Positions 41,508-52,080 of a stretch of DNA of 64,000 nucleotides are shown here, piece by piece. The number at the start of each line of letters is the position of its first letter. Within the stretch, counting starts at the first letter, position 1. Both the position numbers and the translations under genes were made by a program. The notes beneath the pieces are model-generated. The model saw only the letters and a list, made by a program, of their open reading frames with translations, searched no databases and had not been told where the DNA came from. Source of the DNA: Rachicladosporium sp. CCFEE 5018 (lineage: Eukaryota > Ascomycota > Dothideomycetes > Cladosporiales > Cladosporiaceae); the NCBI GenBank assembly GCA_002077045.2, contig KZ111141.1, forward strand, positions 361,001 through 425,000, in the 5' to 3' direction.

Positions 41508-42815
41508 CTATATGATCACAGCGGGTCTCTCGGTCTCCAGCTGTTGGCTGCCGAAGAACTTCTTCGACTCGAGACAGCGCTCGCTCTTGCAGCCTGGGCA
41601 CCGCAGGCCCATTTGCTTTGATGTGGCCATGCCGCTGTCCAGATGAGCCATTGCAATATCTGCCAGCGCGCGGATGAACACTGGACTTCCGTTCAGACTC
41701 TCAGCTCTCCGCACTCTGCCCTCAGCGCCCAACTCATTTGCCTCGTGTATCACTTCCTGGTCGATCTCGAATAGCGTCTCGATGTGATCGGACGTGAAGG
41801 CGATGGGAATCAAGACAAGATCCTTTTGACCCTTCTTGACAAAGTTCTTGACTGTGTCGGATGTCTGAGCTCCCAACCACGCCGACGGTCCAACTTGCGA
41901 CTGCCAACATAGTCTGTAGGGATTGCTGAAGCCGAGTTTTTGCATCACTGCCCAGACAGTCGCCGCGACTTCAGCTGGGTAAGGGTCGCCACGGTTGACG
42001 ACACTCATCGGCAAGCTATGCGCAGAGAACAGTAGCACGACTTTCTCACGCTCCGCCTCCGGGTATGTCTCGAGTGCTGTTTTGATGTTCTTCGCGAACG
42101 CCTCAACTAGCCCTGGATGCGTTGGCCATCGGTCAATGACACTCCAGCTGATACTCCCTGCATCTTCTTTCGATGCTTGTGTGAGGTCCGTACTGGCCTT
42201 TGAAGGGGCCTCCAGCCGTTGTCTCCACTTCCAAAGCTCGTTAATCGAACTACCCGTCGTACTGCAAGAGTACTGAGGATACTGTGTGAACGCCACTGCT
42301 CTGCCTCCCTTGCCCTTGCCGAACCCATCTTCCAGCAGCCTGTTGTACATCTCCTCCGTCAACGGGTTAGCGTACCGGAACGCCACATACGGCAGATGTG
42401 GTGCACTCTCTGGCCTCTCAACATCCAGGATCTTGCACATCTCCGCTGCTTGGTACTCGCTCCACTTCCTGATTGGACTTCCGCCACCAATGTCTGCGTA
42501 TTGCTTCATGATCTTGGGCGTTCGTCGTCGGCTGATCAAAGGGCCAAGGTAGTTTTGAAGCGGTCCGAGAGGGATAAGATCGGCGTCTGCGAAGAGGCGT
42601 GAGAGGAAGCCAGAGACTTCATCTGTTGTGGCAGGGCCGCCCATGTTCATAAACACCATTGCTGTGGGCCCCTGCGAGCCGGTCTTTTGATGTGTGATCG
42701 TTGGTGTCGCAGCTGGTGTTGCGAAAGCTCGCCGCCACGCTCGTGAGCTTTGCGTGAGGCATTGTGTGGGAGTTGCTCGTCTGGCCAGCAGGCGGAGGGG
42801 CTGAGCTGTGTTCAT
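41508..42815 (-). CDS. HEM15: ferrochelatase, mitochondrial (copy 2)
   Basis: Intact second copy of the haem-synthesis enzyme. The start Met at 42815 corresponds to 11825 in copy 1. About a dozen residues differ, clustered in the presequence and in a loop (SKASTDLTQASKEDAG here, SKTITDLTQPPKQDAG in copy 1). The active-site blocks SAHSLPMSVVNRGDPYP and AFTSDHIETLFEID and the four Fe-S cysteines (YSCSTTG and RCPGCKSERC) are kept. Both copies can therefore encode active enzyme. The differences sit in variable positions, as expected under purifying selection. Confidence 0.95.
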   Translation of the reverse strand: MNTAQPLRLLARRATPTQCLTQSSRAWRRAFATPAATPTITHQKTGSQGPTAMVFMNMGGPATTDEVSGFLSRLFADADLIPLGPLQNYLGPLISRRRTPKIMKQYADIGGGSPIRKWSEYQAAEMCKILDVERPESAPHLPYVAFRYANPLTEEMYNRLLEDGFGKGKGGRAVAFTQYPQYSCSTTGSSINELWKWRQRLEAPSKASTDLTQASKEDAGSISWSVIDRWPTHPGLVEAFAKNIKTALETYPEAEREKVVLLFSAHSLPMSVVNRGDPYPAEVAATVWAVMQKLGFSNPYRLCWQSQVGPSAWLGAQTSDTVKNFVKKGQKDLVLIPIAFTSDHIETLFEIDQEVIHEANELGAEGRVRRAESLNGSPVFIRALADIAMAHLDSGMATSKQMGLRCPGCKSERCLESKKFFGSQQLETERPAVII

Positions 42816-43193
42816 GGTTGCCTCCACACCCAGTAACAAGTCCAGAAGAAGGCCGAATGAGATGAGACCAGGAGCAACGTAGTGTATGAGGCGGATGGGA
42901 TGTATACAATGTGTGTATATTCGCCTCCAATCAGGTCCATGTAATTTACGATGATGATTACAGCTGCAGCTATCTCCCGAGCCGAGGCAGGACCCGCCTG
43001 AGGCAGGATTGGAGCTTCCATATCACGTTCCGACGTGTCACTCTCGCGTTGGCAGCCTAGAAGCTCTGCATGAAGTGGCGACCAAACATGGCATGATAAG
43101 TGAGCCCAGTCACTCAATGTAGTCGCGCGAGTAGGGGATAGACGACCATCCCAACATCGACGCGCAGCGGATTTGCCCTCCGTATTCGACAGC
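42816..43193. promoter_or_regulatory. bidirectional upstream region HEM15 / KU70 (copy 2)
   Basis: About 380 bp between divergent starts. The KU70-proximal 150 bp is almost identical to copy 1, while the HEM15-proximal half carries substitutions and small indels. Confidence 0.5.
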
Positions 43194-45200
43194 ATGGCCG
43201 ATTCCGACTATCGCAAGCCGGACGAGGACGACGATGAAGATGACGAGATCGACGAGACTGGCTACAAGACGATCAAGGATGCTGTACTTTTCGCCATCGA
43301 TGCCAGTGCGTCTATGCTCACAAGGCCGACAGACGTCGACTCTAAGAAGCCCGACACGGCTCTGTCTCCGACTTTAGCAGCACTGAAATGCGCCTACGCG
43401 CTCATGCAGCAGCGCATTATCAGCAATCCCAGCGACATGATGGGCATCCTGCTCTTCGGCACGGAGAAGAGTCGCTTTCAAGACGGCGACGGGAACGGAC
43501 CTGGCCTCCAGTACCCGCACTGCTACCTCTTGACTGATCTGGATGTCCCAGCTGCGGCAGATGTCAAGAACTTACGAAACTTGGTCGAAGACGAGGAAGA
43601 AAGCAAGGAGCTTCTGCAAGCCAGCAAGACCGAAGTCAGCATGGCGAACGTGCTGTTCTGCGCGAATCAGATCTTCACAACGAAGGCACCCAACTTCTCT
43701 TCGAGAAGGCTCTTCCTGGTGACAGATAATGACTACCCACATGCCAGCAGTCGAGACGCACGGAACTCGGCTGCCGTTCGAGCTAAAGATCTCTACGATC
43801 TTGGGGTGACTATCGAGCTTTTCCCGATCTCACACCCCGACCGAGGCCATACTTTCGACCGGAGTAAATTCTACAACGACATCATCTACTCAAGTACACC
43901 AGCTGATCCCGACGCACCTGCACCACTGACGGCCGACATCAAGCCCGCCTCTTCCACAGCCAAAGATGGCATAAGCCTATTGCAGTCCCTTCTCACCTCA
44001 GTGAACTCCCGCGCCGCTCCTCGTAGAGCACTGGTTAGCAACCTACCCTTCGAGATCGGTCCTGGTCTCAAAATCAGCGTGAAGGCCTACATCATACTTA
44101 AGCGTCAAGAACCCAAGCGAACATCGTACATCTACCTCCCACCCGACAGCGAGAAAGCGCAGATCGCAGTTCACAGCTCCACACTGATGGCAGACGATAC
44201 AGCCCGCACAGTCGAGAAAGTCGAAGTCCGCAAAGCATTCAAGTTCGGTGGCGAGACGATCTCCTTCTCGCAAGAAGAGCTCTCGAAGATCAAGAACTAC
44301 GGCGACCCCGTATTGCGCATCATAGGCTTCAAGCCTCAGTCCATGCTGCCAGTCTGGGCGAACTTCAAACCCGCCACATTCATCTACCCCAGCGAGGAAG
44401 AGTACATTGGGTCCACGCGAGTCTTCTCCGCCCTGTATCAGAAGTTGCTCTCAAGTAAGAAAATGGGCTTAGCATGGTTCATTCCCCGCCGCAACGCCGC
44501 ACCAGTGCTCGCCGCGATCCTCCCAGGAGCCGAACGCATAGATCCAGATGGTGCACAGTCCGTGCCGGCAGGTCTCTGGATCAAGCCACTCCCGTTCGCA
44601 GACGACATCCGCCAACCGCCTAAAGTCCATCACGTCCCTGCGCCAGATGAGGTGGTGGACTGCATGCGCACTGTGATCCAGCAATTACAGCTTCCGCGAG
44701 GCGTGTACGATCCGATGAAATACCCCAATCCTTCCTTACAGTGGTTCTACCGAATCTTGCAGGCGCTGGCGTTGGAAGAGGATGTGCCGGAGAAAGCCGT
44801 TGATCTCACGCTACCAAAGTATCGACAGATCGACAAGCGTGCTGGGTCTTATGTCATAGAATGGGGCGAGAAACTCGACGCCGCTTTTCTGTCGTGGAAA
44901 CAGCAGAACTCTTCGGGACAGAAAGTTACCTCCACTGGTGCTACCAAGCGCGCCGCTAAGGCACCTGCTTCTCAGGCCGCGGGAAAGAAGATCAAGGCTG
45001 AGGATGGCGGAGACGGCGATGGCGGGCCGTCGGAGGCTGATCTCAGGTCTGCATACGAGAAGGACGCGCTGAAGAAGCTGACTGTTAAGGATTTGAAATC
45101 TTTCTTACACGGTAAAGGTCTTGGGAAGGGGATGGGGAAGAAGGACGACTTGGTGGATGCGGTGACGAGGTACTTTGAGACGAAGATGGACATCGGATGA
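43194..45200 (+). CDS. KU70: Ku70 DNA end-binding protein (copy 2)
   Basis: Intact second KU70, single exon, 668 residues from MADSDYRKPDE at 43194. All the core blocks of copy 1 are present (DAVLFAIDASASM, RRLFLVTDND, FKFGGETISFSQEEL, SAP tail). The differences concentrate in the linker before SAP (ASQAAGKKIKAEDGG, two residues longer) and in the SAP segment itself (LTVKDLKSFLHGKGLGKGMG). Most other codon changes are silent. Two intact Ku70 genes would give the organism redundant end-joining capacity if both are expressed (inference). Confidence 0.95.
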   Translation: MADSDYRKPDEDDDEDDEIDETGYKTIKDAVLFAIDASASMLTRPTDVDSKKPDTALSPTLAALKCAYALMQQRIISNPSDMMGILLFGTEKSRFQDGDGNGPGLQYPHCYLLTDLDVPAAADVKNLRNLVEDEEESKELLQASKTEVSMANVLFCANQIFTTKAPNFSSRRLFLVTDNDYPHASSRDARNSAAVRAKDLYDLGVTIELFPISHPDRGHTFDRSKFYNDIIYSSTPADPDAPAPLTADIKPASSTAKDGISLLQSLLTSVNSRAAPRRALVSNLPFEIGPGLKISVKAYIILKRQEPKRTSYIYLPPDSEKAQIAVHSSTLMADDTARTVEKVEVRKAFKFGGETISFSQEELSKIKNYGDPVLRIIGFKPQSMLPVWANFKPATFIYPSEEEYIGSTRVFSALYQKLLSSKKMGLAWFIPRRNAAPVLAAILPGAERIDPDGAQSVPAGLWIKPLPFADDIRQPPKVHHVPAPDEVVDCMRTVIQQLQLPRGVYDPMKYPNPSLQWFYRILQALALEEDVPEKAVDLTLPKYRQIDKRAGSYVIEWGEKLDAAFLSWKQQNSSGQKVTSTGATKRAAKAPASQAAGKKIKAEDGGDGDGGPSEADLRSAYEKDALKKLTVKDLKSFLHGKGLGKGMGKKDDLVDAVTRYFETKMDIG

Positions 45201-45427
45201 TGAGACGATTGCTGCACCGTGAGGGTCGAGGATCATGACATTAGCTAGGCGTTGGGGATGGTTTGATGTTCGGTATATGTAAGAATGATGCGCATGCGAG
45301 CCTATCTTGATCGTGTTTGTACCGTATGTCCTTGTCATGCAGCGAAAGGGTATCTTACCGAACTCCACACCGAACGCCGGGCTTGCGTACCACGCACATG
45401 TGATTCAATCAGATTCCTTTCTCACAA

Positions 45428-46825
45428 TCATTCCTCAATGCAAAGATGTCTCGGTTTTGCCGGAATCTCCCACTGCACCTCCTCCATAATCGCGAACCCC
45501 TCAAACGGCACGCCCCTGAAGCCACCTTTGCCTCTTCGCTTCCCAGTGGCGTCCACCAAACCGCCTTCATCTTCTGCTCCGACCTCTTCCCTCCACGGAT
45601 TGACCTCGAAACCCTGCACTGATGCCCACCCGCGTATAAGAGCTCGCCAATAGCACGCCTCAGCCGCTGGCGTGAGATACCGTTCCCGGAAGACGCGTCG
45701 GCTGTTGTCCGCAATCCGCTTCGCCTGCGTGATCGTTTCCGGCGCAGCGAGGACTTCCGCCATGATTTTAGGCAAATCCGAAAAGTCCCTCTTCGTTCTG
45801 ATATAATTCTGTCCTCCGCCCTCAGCCTTGAGCAAATGATGAAAATGCTCCACCCACTTCAACGGATGGCTCAGAAGCACCGAATGGCAATTCAGCAGGA
45901 ACTTCAACCGCCCACTATATGTGTTTCCTTCGGTTTGTGCCAGAAACATGTACCCACAATGCTGCTCCATGCTCAGCAATTTCGCTGCTATGTCGGTCGC
46001 ATTGTGCCATTCCATTACCTGGACGTCGGCCCAGGGTTTGTTGCGCGAGGCTTTGACCAGCCCTTCCCGGACGTCGGAGGAGCCGAGCCCGCCTATGGCG
46101 CCCCGCCAGACGAGCTGCTGCCGCTTGTCGATAAAGTACTCCTCGTTCACGGCTAGCACGGACTGCAGCTCGGAGTAGCTGCGTATGCCGACGTCTGACC
46201 AACCCCAGAAGCCGAAGTCCGGGATTAGGAAGATGGACTCTTGGTGCGGGAGGCGGGTGTAGGTCCAGGTCGTGTGGTTGTCGTCTGGACCTCGCAAGGC
46301 GGCGTCGTGGGTCACGAAGGTGAATTCTACGTCTGGGAGAGGGTCGGGGTAGGCGCTGATGGCGCGGTGGAGACTATGTAGTGTTCCGATGGCGCGGGGT
46401 CGATGGTTGTGGTCCCATACTCCGGCGGCGTTGATCACGTAGAGCTGGTTGTCGTGGATCATGGCGCGGACTATGCCGTCTCCTCGCCAGCCTACGTCGA
46501 GCTCATCTACTGTAATGTTGCCGATTTTCTTACGGTGGGCGACGGCGCGGTCGATCTCGACATAGAGGTCGGGAAAGGCTTCGGCGCATTGGTCCTCGCT
46601 GAGACCGTAGTTGCGCGCATCGCGGGGGTAGGTCCATGGTGAGTGAGGGCGGGGCTTGTGGTGGCCTACAGGTGGGTGCGCTGGTCGTGCGATGGATGGA
46701 TCTGCATCCAATGGGTCAAGCGCCTGGACATAGTGCGATTTGTTGGTCGCTGTGAAGGCTATGAGCAGTACTGTCGTGATTGCGCCGAAGATCAGGCTGT
46801 ACAGTGTGAGAGTGCGCATGGCCAC
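45428..46825 (-). CDS. CAP10-type glycosyltransferase (copy 2, full length)
   Basis: Full-length counterpart of the stopped gene in copy 1: 465 residues, type II membrane topology with the N-terminal anchor TLTLYSLIFGAITTVLLIAF. The catalytic region has QLVWRGAIGG, WADVQVMEWHNATDIAAKLL and RLKFLLNCHSVLLSHPL. Where copy 1 has TAA this copy has CAG and continues AKRIADNSRRVFRERYLTPA to a conserved C-terminus ending RHLCIEE. Family members act in the Golgi on cell-wall or capsule glycans; the donor sugar is not known here. This is presumably the working copy of the pair. Confidence 0.85.
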   Translation of the reverse strand: MAMRTLTLYSLIFGAITTVLLIAFTATNKSHYVQALDPLDADPSIARPAHPPVGHHKPRPHSPWTYPRDARNYGLSEDQCAEAFPDLYVEIDRAVAHRKKIGNITVDELDVGWRGDGIVRAMIHDNQLYVINAAGVWDHNHRPRAIGTLHSLHRAISAYPDPLPDVEFTFVTHDAALRGPDDNHTTWTYTRLPHQESIFLIPDFGFWGWSDVGIRSYSELQSVLAVNEEYFIDKRQQLVWRGAIGGLGSSDVREGLVKASRNKPWADVQVMEWHNATDIAAKLLSMEQHCGYMFLAQTEGNTYSGRLKFLLNCHSVLLSHPLKWVEHFHHLLKAEGGGQNYIRTKRDFSDLPKIMAEVLAAPETITQAKRIADNSRRVFRERYLTPAAEACYWRALIRGWASVQGFEVNPWREEVGAEDEGGLVDATGKRRGKGGFRGVPFEGFAIMEEVQWEIPAKPRHLCIEE

Positions 46826-47500
46826 TCCTTGCGTTCTGTTACCGCGCAGCTGGGCCAGGCATTGGCGTCGTGATGTTGCTGAAGGAGCAGTCCATCATTA
46901 TTGAACTCTCTGCCCCCTCAAAGCAATGGCTCACTCACTGCCGCGATCAGGCTGCACTGTATCGTTGCAGCACATGTGTGCTGCACAGTGCCTTATCGGC
47001 TGTGGCCCGAATTCAAGGCAGCTGGCTGCTATGGCCCGTACGCTGACCGCGGCTCCCGCAAAGTGGCGTTTGCTGGGAAGGAGCATCGGGCCGGAAGGAT
47101 TGCCAGGGGTCGACATCGTTGCCAGACGCCTTGCAGTCAGATCGCTTGTCTTCAAGACAAATTATTGTTGGAAGCATTGTTGTGGGAGAAGCCCAATGAG
47201 ATGATATATACTGTTTGCAGGGTCGCGACTCGTCGATCGTTTCAGTAAGGTTTGGAAACAAGGTTACCGGCACATCGTCTAAATATGAGTGCAGGAGGGT
47301 CGACTCCGATAAGAGGTACAACTGTGTTTATCAAATGCTACACAGTCCTCTCGGTACCCTTCGACCGCTGTGATCCGATCGCTTACGCCATACGCAACCA
47401 CCCTTCACTCCACCCGCCTTGCACAATCTCTCCAGGCAAGACTTGAGTCGTAATGACCATAGCAGGATCATGAGCCACCACTCGCCGAACGACGAGCGCC
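46826..47500. other. intergenic, copy 2
   Basis: About 675 bp, counterpart of 15829-16510, with many substitutions and indels. No gene. Confidence 0.5.
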
Positions 47501-48469
47501 TTACCTCATCAGCACAACATGGCCCCTTTTATCATCGCAAACATGCCCGCACACGCCCTTCGCCCTGTCAACACCCTCCACCACCCCACCCCATCGAAAC
47601 CCGTAGGTCTGCCTGATATTCTTCGTATGCTCCCTCAACTCATCGAAATACAAAACGGGCCTTCGCGTCCAGCCTGTACGTGGCAGCTTGGTGCTGCAGC
47701 AGATGGTGATCTCCGAGATGTTGTTGACGACCTCATCGCCGCGTGCATCGAGCCACTTTACCAGCTTGTCGAGATGCGCAACGGTGCGAGCTTGAGGCCC
47801 GTTGGGGACGCGAAAGACGATGCGTGTCTTCTGCCAAGCGATAGCGAAGCTTTCGGCGCGGATCTCGTGGTTGAGCATCGCTGAAGCGTTGCGGCTGAGA
47901 CGTTGCTTATCGTGGGTCACGTCGCTGATGTTGATAGGAACGTCGTCTGCGAGAAATAAACGTTAATCGATGTTGGGGTGTAACGTTCGCTGAGGTGACT
48001 TACTGCGTAGCATATGTTGGGCCCAGATCAGGCAGCGGAGCTCAGGCGGGAAATTCATGATGAGAAACGGAGTATTCCTGAGCTGGAACATACGTCAGTC
48101 GTTGCTGTGATTCCAAGCGTTCGTGGTAGAGCAGAGACTAACCTCTCCAACATATTGCTCGAAGGTCAGTTTGCGATACTGCTTCTTCGGCTTCGCCTTC
48201 TCCCACGCCAATACCTGCTGTGCTTCGACCGACAGAGTTCCGACAACAGTCCTTGTCAATACAAATCCACGTTTTTCGAACAAAAAGTTGTCGATCATAT
48301 CCTTGCCATGATGTTCGTACCACTCCACCGCGAGGGCATCGGCGCGGTTCAACTTCATGACTTCAAGTGGTGGAATCGCATCGATGCTGCCGAACTTCTT
48401 GACCAAGGCAAGGGCATTGTCGATGGCAGTGGGTTCGAGGAGCCTGGGAAGAGTAGTATGGTGGGCCAT
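47501..48469 (-). CDS. 2EXR/F-box-like protein, apparent A/B chimera (copy 2)
   Basis: Only member of the family in copy 2. Exons 48469-48143, 48082-48004 and 47946-47501, with GT-AG introns 48142-48083 and 48003-47947 in the same positions as A and B. Exon 1 (KDMIDNFLFEKRGFVLTRTV, VLAWEKAKPKKQYRKL) aligns better with B, about 51 of 97 positions by hand, than with A, about 34 of 97. Exon 3 (RLSRNASAMLNHEIRAESF, ICCSTKLPRTG, HVCDDKRGHVVLMR) aligns with A and not with B. The motif block reads FPPELRCLIW. Overall divergence is far above that of the flanking genes. The start Met at 48469 is the first in frame. The gene ends close to the ILV3 deletion point. Confidence 0.6.
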
Positions 48470-48528
48470 GTAGATCCATTTGCGCTGTTCGTATCCGTCA
48501 TCATGGTAGCCGTCCCTGATGGAATGCT

Positions 48529-49509
48529 GCCGGCGCAGCGATCAAGAATTTGCTGAAAGAAGACATTCGACCATCAGACATCCTCACGCGCCAAGCCTTC
48601 GAGAACGCTATGATCCTCGTTAACATCACAGGCGGTAGCACAAATGCCGTCCTCCATCTCATCGCTATTGCGCACTCTGTCGGCGTAGAGCTAACGATAG
48701 ACGACTTCCAGTCCGTCTCGGACCGCACGCCCTTCCTTGCAGACCTCAAGCCTTCAGGCAAGTACGTCATGGAGGACTTGTACGCCATAGGCGGCACACC
48801 TTCGCTCATCAAGTTCCTGCTGAAAGAAGGCGTCCTTGACGGCTCAGGCATGACCGTAACAGGCAAGACCCTCGCCCATAACGTCGAGAACGCGCGGGAT
48901 TTCCCGGCAGACCAGGACATCATCCGCCCTTTCAGCAACCCCATAAAACCCACCGGCCACATCCAGATTCTCCGCGGATCGCTCGCACCAGGCGGCTCAG
49001 TGGGCAAGATCACTGGTAAAGAAGGCACGGTTTTCACGGGTAAGGCGAGATGTTTCGACGCCGAGGACCTTTTCATCGAAGCTCTCGAAGCGGGCACGTT
49101 CAAGAAAGGCGAGAAGACTGTTGTTATCATCCGCTACGAAGGTCCTAAGGGTGGGCCGGGCATGCCGGAGATGCTCAAACCGAGCTCAGCAATCATGGGC
49201 TATGGGCTCGGGGACGATGTTGCGCTGATTACTGATGGGCGGTTTTCGGGCGGGAGTCATGGGTTCTTGATTGGCCATGTGACGCCCGAGGCGCAAGAGG
49301 GCGGGCCGATTGGGCTGGTCAGGGATGGGGATACGATCTGCATCGACTCTGAGAAACGAGTGATAGACATCACGGACGCCAGTGAAGAGGAGCTGGCAAA
49401 GAGACGAAAAGAGTTCGTGGCTCCGGCTTCGAAGTACGACAAAGGGACTTTGAGGAAGTACGCGAAGGTCGTGCAGAACGCCAGTCGAGGGTGTATCACT
49501 GACGCTTGA
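48529..49509 (+). pseudogene. dihydroxy-acid dehydratase, 5' half deleted (copy 2)
   Basis: Homology to ILV3 copy 1 starts at 48529 (equivalent to 20914) and runs to the stop; everything upstream, including promoter, presequence and about 280 codons, is gone. The three cysteine blocks that hold the [2Fe-2S] cluster (GGNPCNMH, IPGCDKNMPG, GACGGMY in copy 1) all lie in the lost half, so no active enzyme can be made. The first in-frame Met is at 48601; the open frame itself starts at 48550 with a Leu codon. The remaining 320 residues differ from copy 1 at only about three positions while silent sites differ more. Either the deletion is young, or gene conversion has kept the fragment similar. Confidence 0.9.
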
Positions 49510-49704
49510 GCTGCGCTCTTATGGCTTGAACTGACTGGACATGTGGTTGTAGAGTGTACATACCCGGCGTTCAAGAGGATTGGAGATGGTGCGGTAGCAC
49601 GGGATGTGGGGGATAGTCTATATTTGTATGCATATAGCGGTTTTAGAACGAGAGTGCGAAAATTCGCTTGAGCGCCGACTCACAAGTCACAACACCGAGC
49701 TCGA

Positions 49705-50519
49705 TCACTTGCCTGCAGCCTGATCTCGCTCCAACGCTGCCAGCGCACCGCTCGTCCGCGCCTCGTCAGTATGTCGCGGCACCTGCTTGATCACTCTCGC
49801 AGGGTTGCCAGCTACGACTGTGTACTCGGGCACGTCCTGTACATAGCAGAGTCAGCAAAACCTGGCGAGCAAGTCTCGAGTCGAGCAGAGCAGAACGCAC
49901 CTTCGTCACCACACTCCCTGCTCCAACAGTGCTGCCTCGCCCAATCGTAATACCGGGTAGGACGATGCATCCCCCACCCAACCAACAATCCTCCCCAATG
50001 CGAATCTCGCCTCCCATCTCCGGTCCCGCTGTCCCATTCCGAACTTCCGGATCTAAGGGGTGCGTGCCAGAGTAGAGATGCACGTTCGGCGCGAATAAGG
50101 TGCGAGCGCCTATGTAGATCGGACAAGTGTCGATCATGGTGCAGGAGGTGTTTATGTAGACGTTTGAACCGAGGTGGATGTTGGTGCCGTAGTCGGCGTA
50201 AAAGGGGGCTTCGACCCAGGGGTAGGAGGATAGGAGGGCTTCGTCCTCGGCTTCGGAAGTAGCGGGTGGTGGGAGGGGTGTTTTGTCGTTGGTAATCCTG
50301 ACATGCGGCGTTGAGTGGGTGGACTTGATGGAGAGTGAGACGGTGGAAGGCGACTCACTCATTCCACATCTCGATCTGCTTTCTTCGGGAGGCGAAGGCC
50401 GTGTTATTGAATATGTGGCGGGCTTCGGCGCAGCGGCGACGGGCGGCTACGAGTTCGGGCGTGAAGGCGTAGTACATCTCACCACGCAGTGCGCGGGCTG
50501 AGTTCTCTGAGGTGGACAT
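49705..50519 (-). CDS. maltose/galactoside-type O-acetyltransferase (copy 2)
   Basis: Intact second copy; copy 1 positions plus 27613 give the exons (50519-50359, 50297-49901, 49836-49705) and the introns keep their sites. The MAC segment (GEMYYAFTPELVAARRR) and hexapeptide repeats are unchanged; differences are few, for example PPPATSEAE for PTPATSEAE after the first junction. The gene sits directly downstream (convergent) of the broken ILV3 and is divergent from the NSRP1-like gene. Confidence 0.9.
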
Positions 50520-50883
50520 CTTGAGGAGCGTGATGAGAGGACAAGGAACGAAGACGAAAAGTGGCTGACGACAATCGGACGGGAAGAGATAGAGCTGAGG
50601 GCAGGACCAACCTATAGTAGCTGTGAGTATTGCTACACGACTCTGAGAGTGCACAGCGGACTGTTGCGTGGCCTGGACCGTGAGGCGCGGCGTTGGTTTT
50701 GGCGAATTCCGAGAGAAGGCATTGGGATAGAAAGGTGAGGTCTTGCGGACTCAAGTTTGTCCGGCGCCGTGAGGGCAGGCTTTCACGAGGTGCGATCGCG
50801 CATGAAGTTGTTCATCATGGACTGACGTGAGATATCCCACCAATTCATGTGGTTGGTGTGAGCGTCAAGCTCAATGCAGCAAG
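50520..50883. promoter_or_regulatory. bidirectional upstream region, acetyltransferase / NSRP1-like (copy 2)
   Basis: 364 bp, the same length as in copy 1 and differing at only a handful of positions. Confidence 0.5.
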
Positions 50884-52080
50884 ATGAACAGCTCTGTCAA
50901 GTACGGCCTGACCGTAGCGTCGAAGAAAGCAGCGCCAGTGAGGAAGACGATACTGGACGATGAGGATGGAAATGAGTTCGAGGACATCAAGGCTCAGGAA
51001 GAGTATGTCGAGGAACTGGACACATTCAGCTTGAAGAACGCGCCCAGCAGGAAGCCAGCGAATGTACCACCTAGAGGCAAACCTACTGCCGCACCACCAA
51101 AGCGCACATTGAAAAAGCTTGACGACGATATCGACGAGACGGCTCGCCAAGATGCCTCCACCATGGCAGCAAACAAGGCGCGCATCAAGAAAGCCGAAGC
51201 AGTCGACGTGGCCATCTTCGACTACGACGCCTTCCACGACGCCAAAGCCTCCGTCGTCGAAGCCAAGAAAGAAGCCGCCAAGCAAGACGCCATAGACCGC
51301 AAGCCAAAGTATATCAACAACCTCCTCGACGCTGCCGCACGCCGGAAACAAGACCAGCAGATCGCGAAGGAGAAGCTGCTCCAGCGCGAGCGCGAGAACG
51401 AGGGCGACGAGTTCGCTGACAAGGAGAAGTTCGTCACGGGCGCTTATAAGCTGCAACAGGAGGAGACGAGAAAGTTGGAGGAAGAGGAGAAGCGGAAGGG
51501 TGAGGCTGAGGAAACGAGGAAGAGGAAGATGGGTGGTGGGATGCAGGGCTTTCATCGGAATCTGCTGGATCAGACTGAGAGGCTGAGACAGCAGGAGGTG
51601 GAGGCTGCGGAGAGGGTTGAGAAGGAAGGAGGGGTGAAGCTGTCGGCTGCTGCGGAGGATAAGAGAAGGACTGATGCGGAGGTTGCGGCGGAATTGAAGG
51701 CGAAAGGTGTGAATGTGCATTTGAACGAGGATGGGCAGATTACGGATAAGCGGGAGTTGTTGACGGCTGGGCTGAATGTTGCACCGGCGGGCAAGATGGA
51801 CGGCAGTAGTGGGTCGGAGCATCTACGATCTGATCGGAAGGCAGCTCAATCGGCTTTCCAACGGAAGGATCACACGAGTCAGCAGGCGCAACGCGAGCGA
51901 CAGACGAAGATGATGGAGGAGCAGCTCGAGGCATCGCTCAAGCGCAAGCGCGAGGAAGATGAGGAACACCGAGCCAAGGAAGAGCGGGAGGCGAAGAGCA
52001 AGAAGACCGAGACTGAAGTCAGTGATGCGAAGGCGAGGTATCTGGCGCGCAAGGCCGCGAAAGCGAAGGAAGGCGTCTAA
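50884..52080 (+). CDS. NSRP1/CCDC55-like nuclear speckle splicing regulator (copy 2)
   Basis: Intact second copy, 398 residues, single exon. The start Met at 50884 matches 23271 in copy 1; an upstream in-frame Met at 50827 exists only because a stop is missing there and is not preferred. Key blocks DVAIFDYDAFHDAKA and RKPKYINNLLDAAARRK are present. Replacements are scattered (D to E, A to V, T to K, Q to H), and the C-terminus is EGV in place of ESG. The stretch from about 51350 to 51780 is almost identical to copy 1 also at silent sites, whereas the stretch 51120-51330 shows many silent differences. Confidence 0.85.
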   Translation: MNSSVKYGLTVASKKAAPVRKTILDDEDGNEFEDIKAQEEYVEELDTFSLKNAPSRKPANVPPRGKPTAAPPKRTLKKLDDDIDETARQDASTMAANKARIKKAEAVDVAIFDYDAFHDAKASVVEAKKEAAKQDAIDRKPKYINNLLDAAARRKQDQQIAKEKLLQRERENEGDEFADKEKFVTGAYKLQQEETRKLEEEEKRKGEAEETRKRKMGGGMQGFHRNLLDQTERLRQQEVEAAERVEKEGGVKLSAAAEDKRRTDAEVAAELKAKGVNVHLNEDGQITDKRELLTAGLNVAPAGKMDGSSGSEHLRSDRKAAQSAFQRKDHTSQQAQRERQTKMMEEQLEASLKRKREEDEEHRAKEEREAKSKKTETEVSDAKARYLARKAAKAKEGV

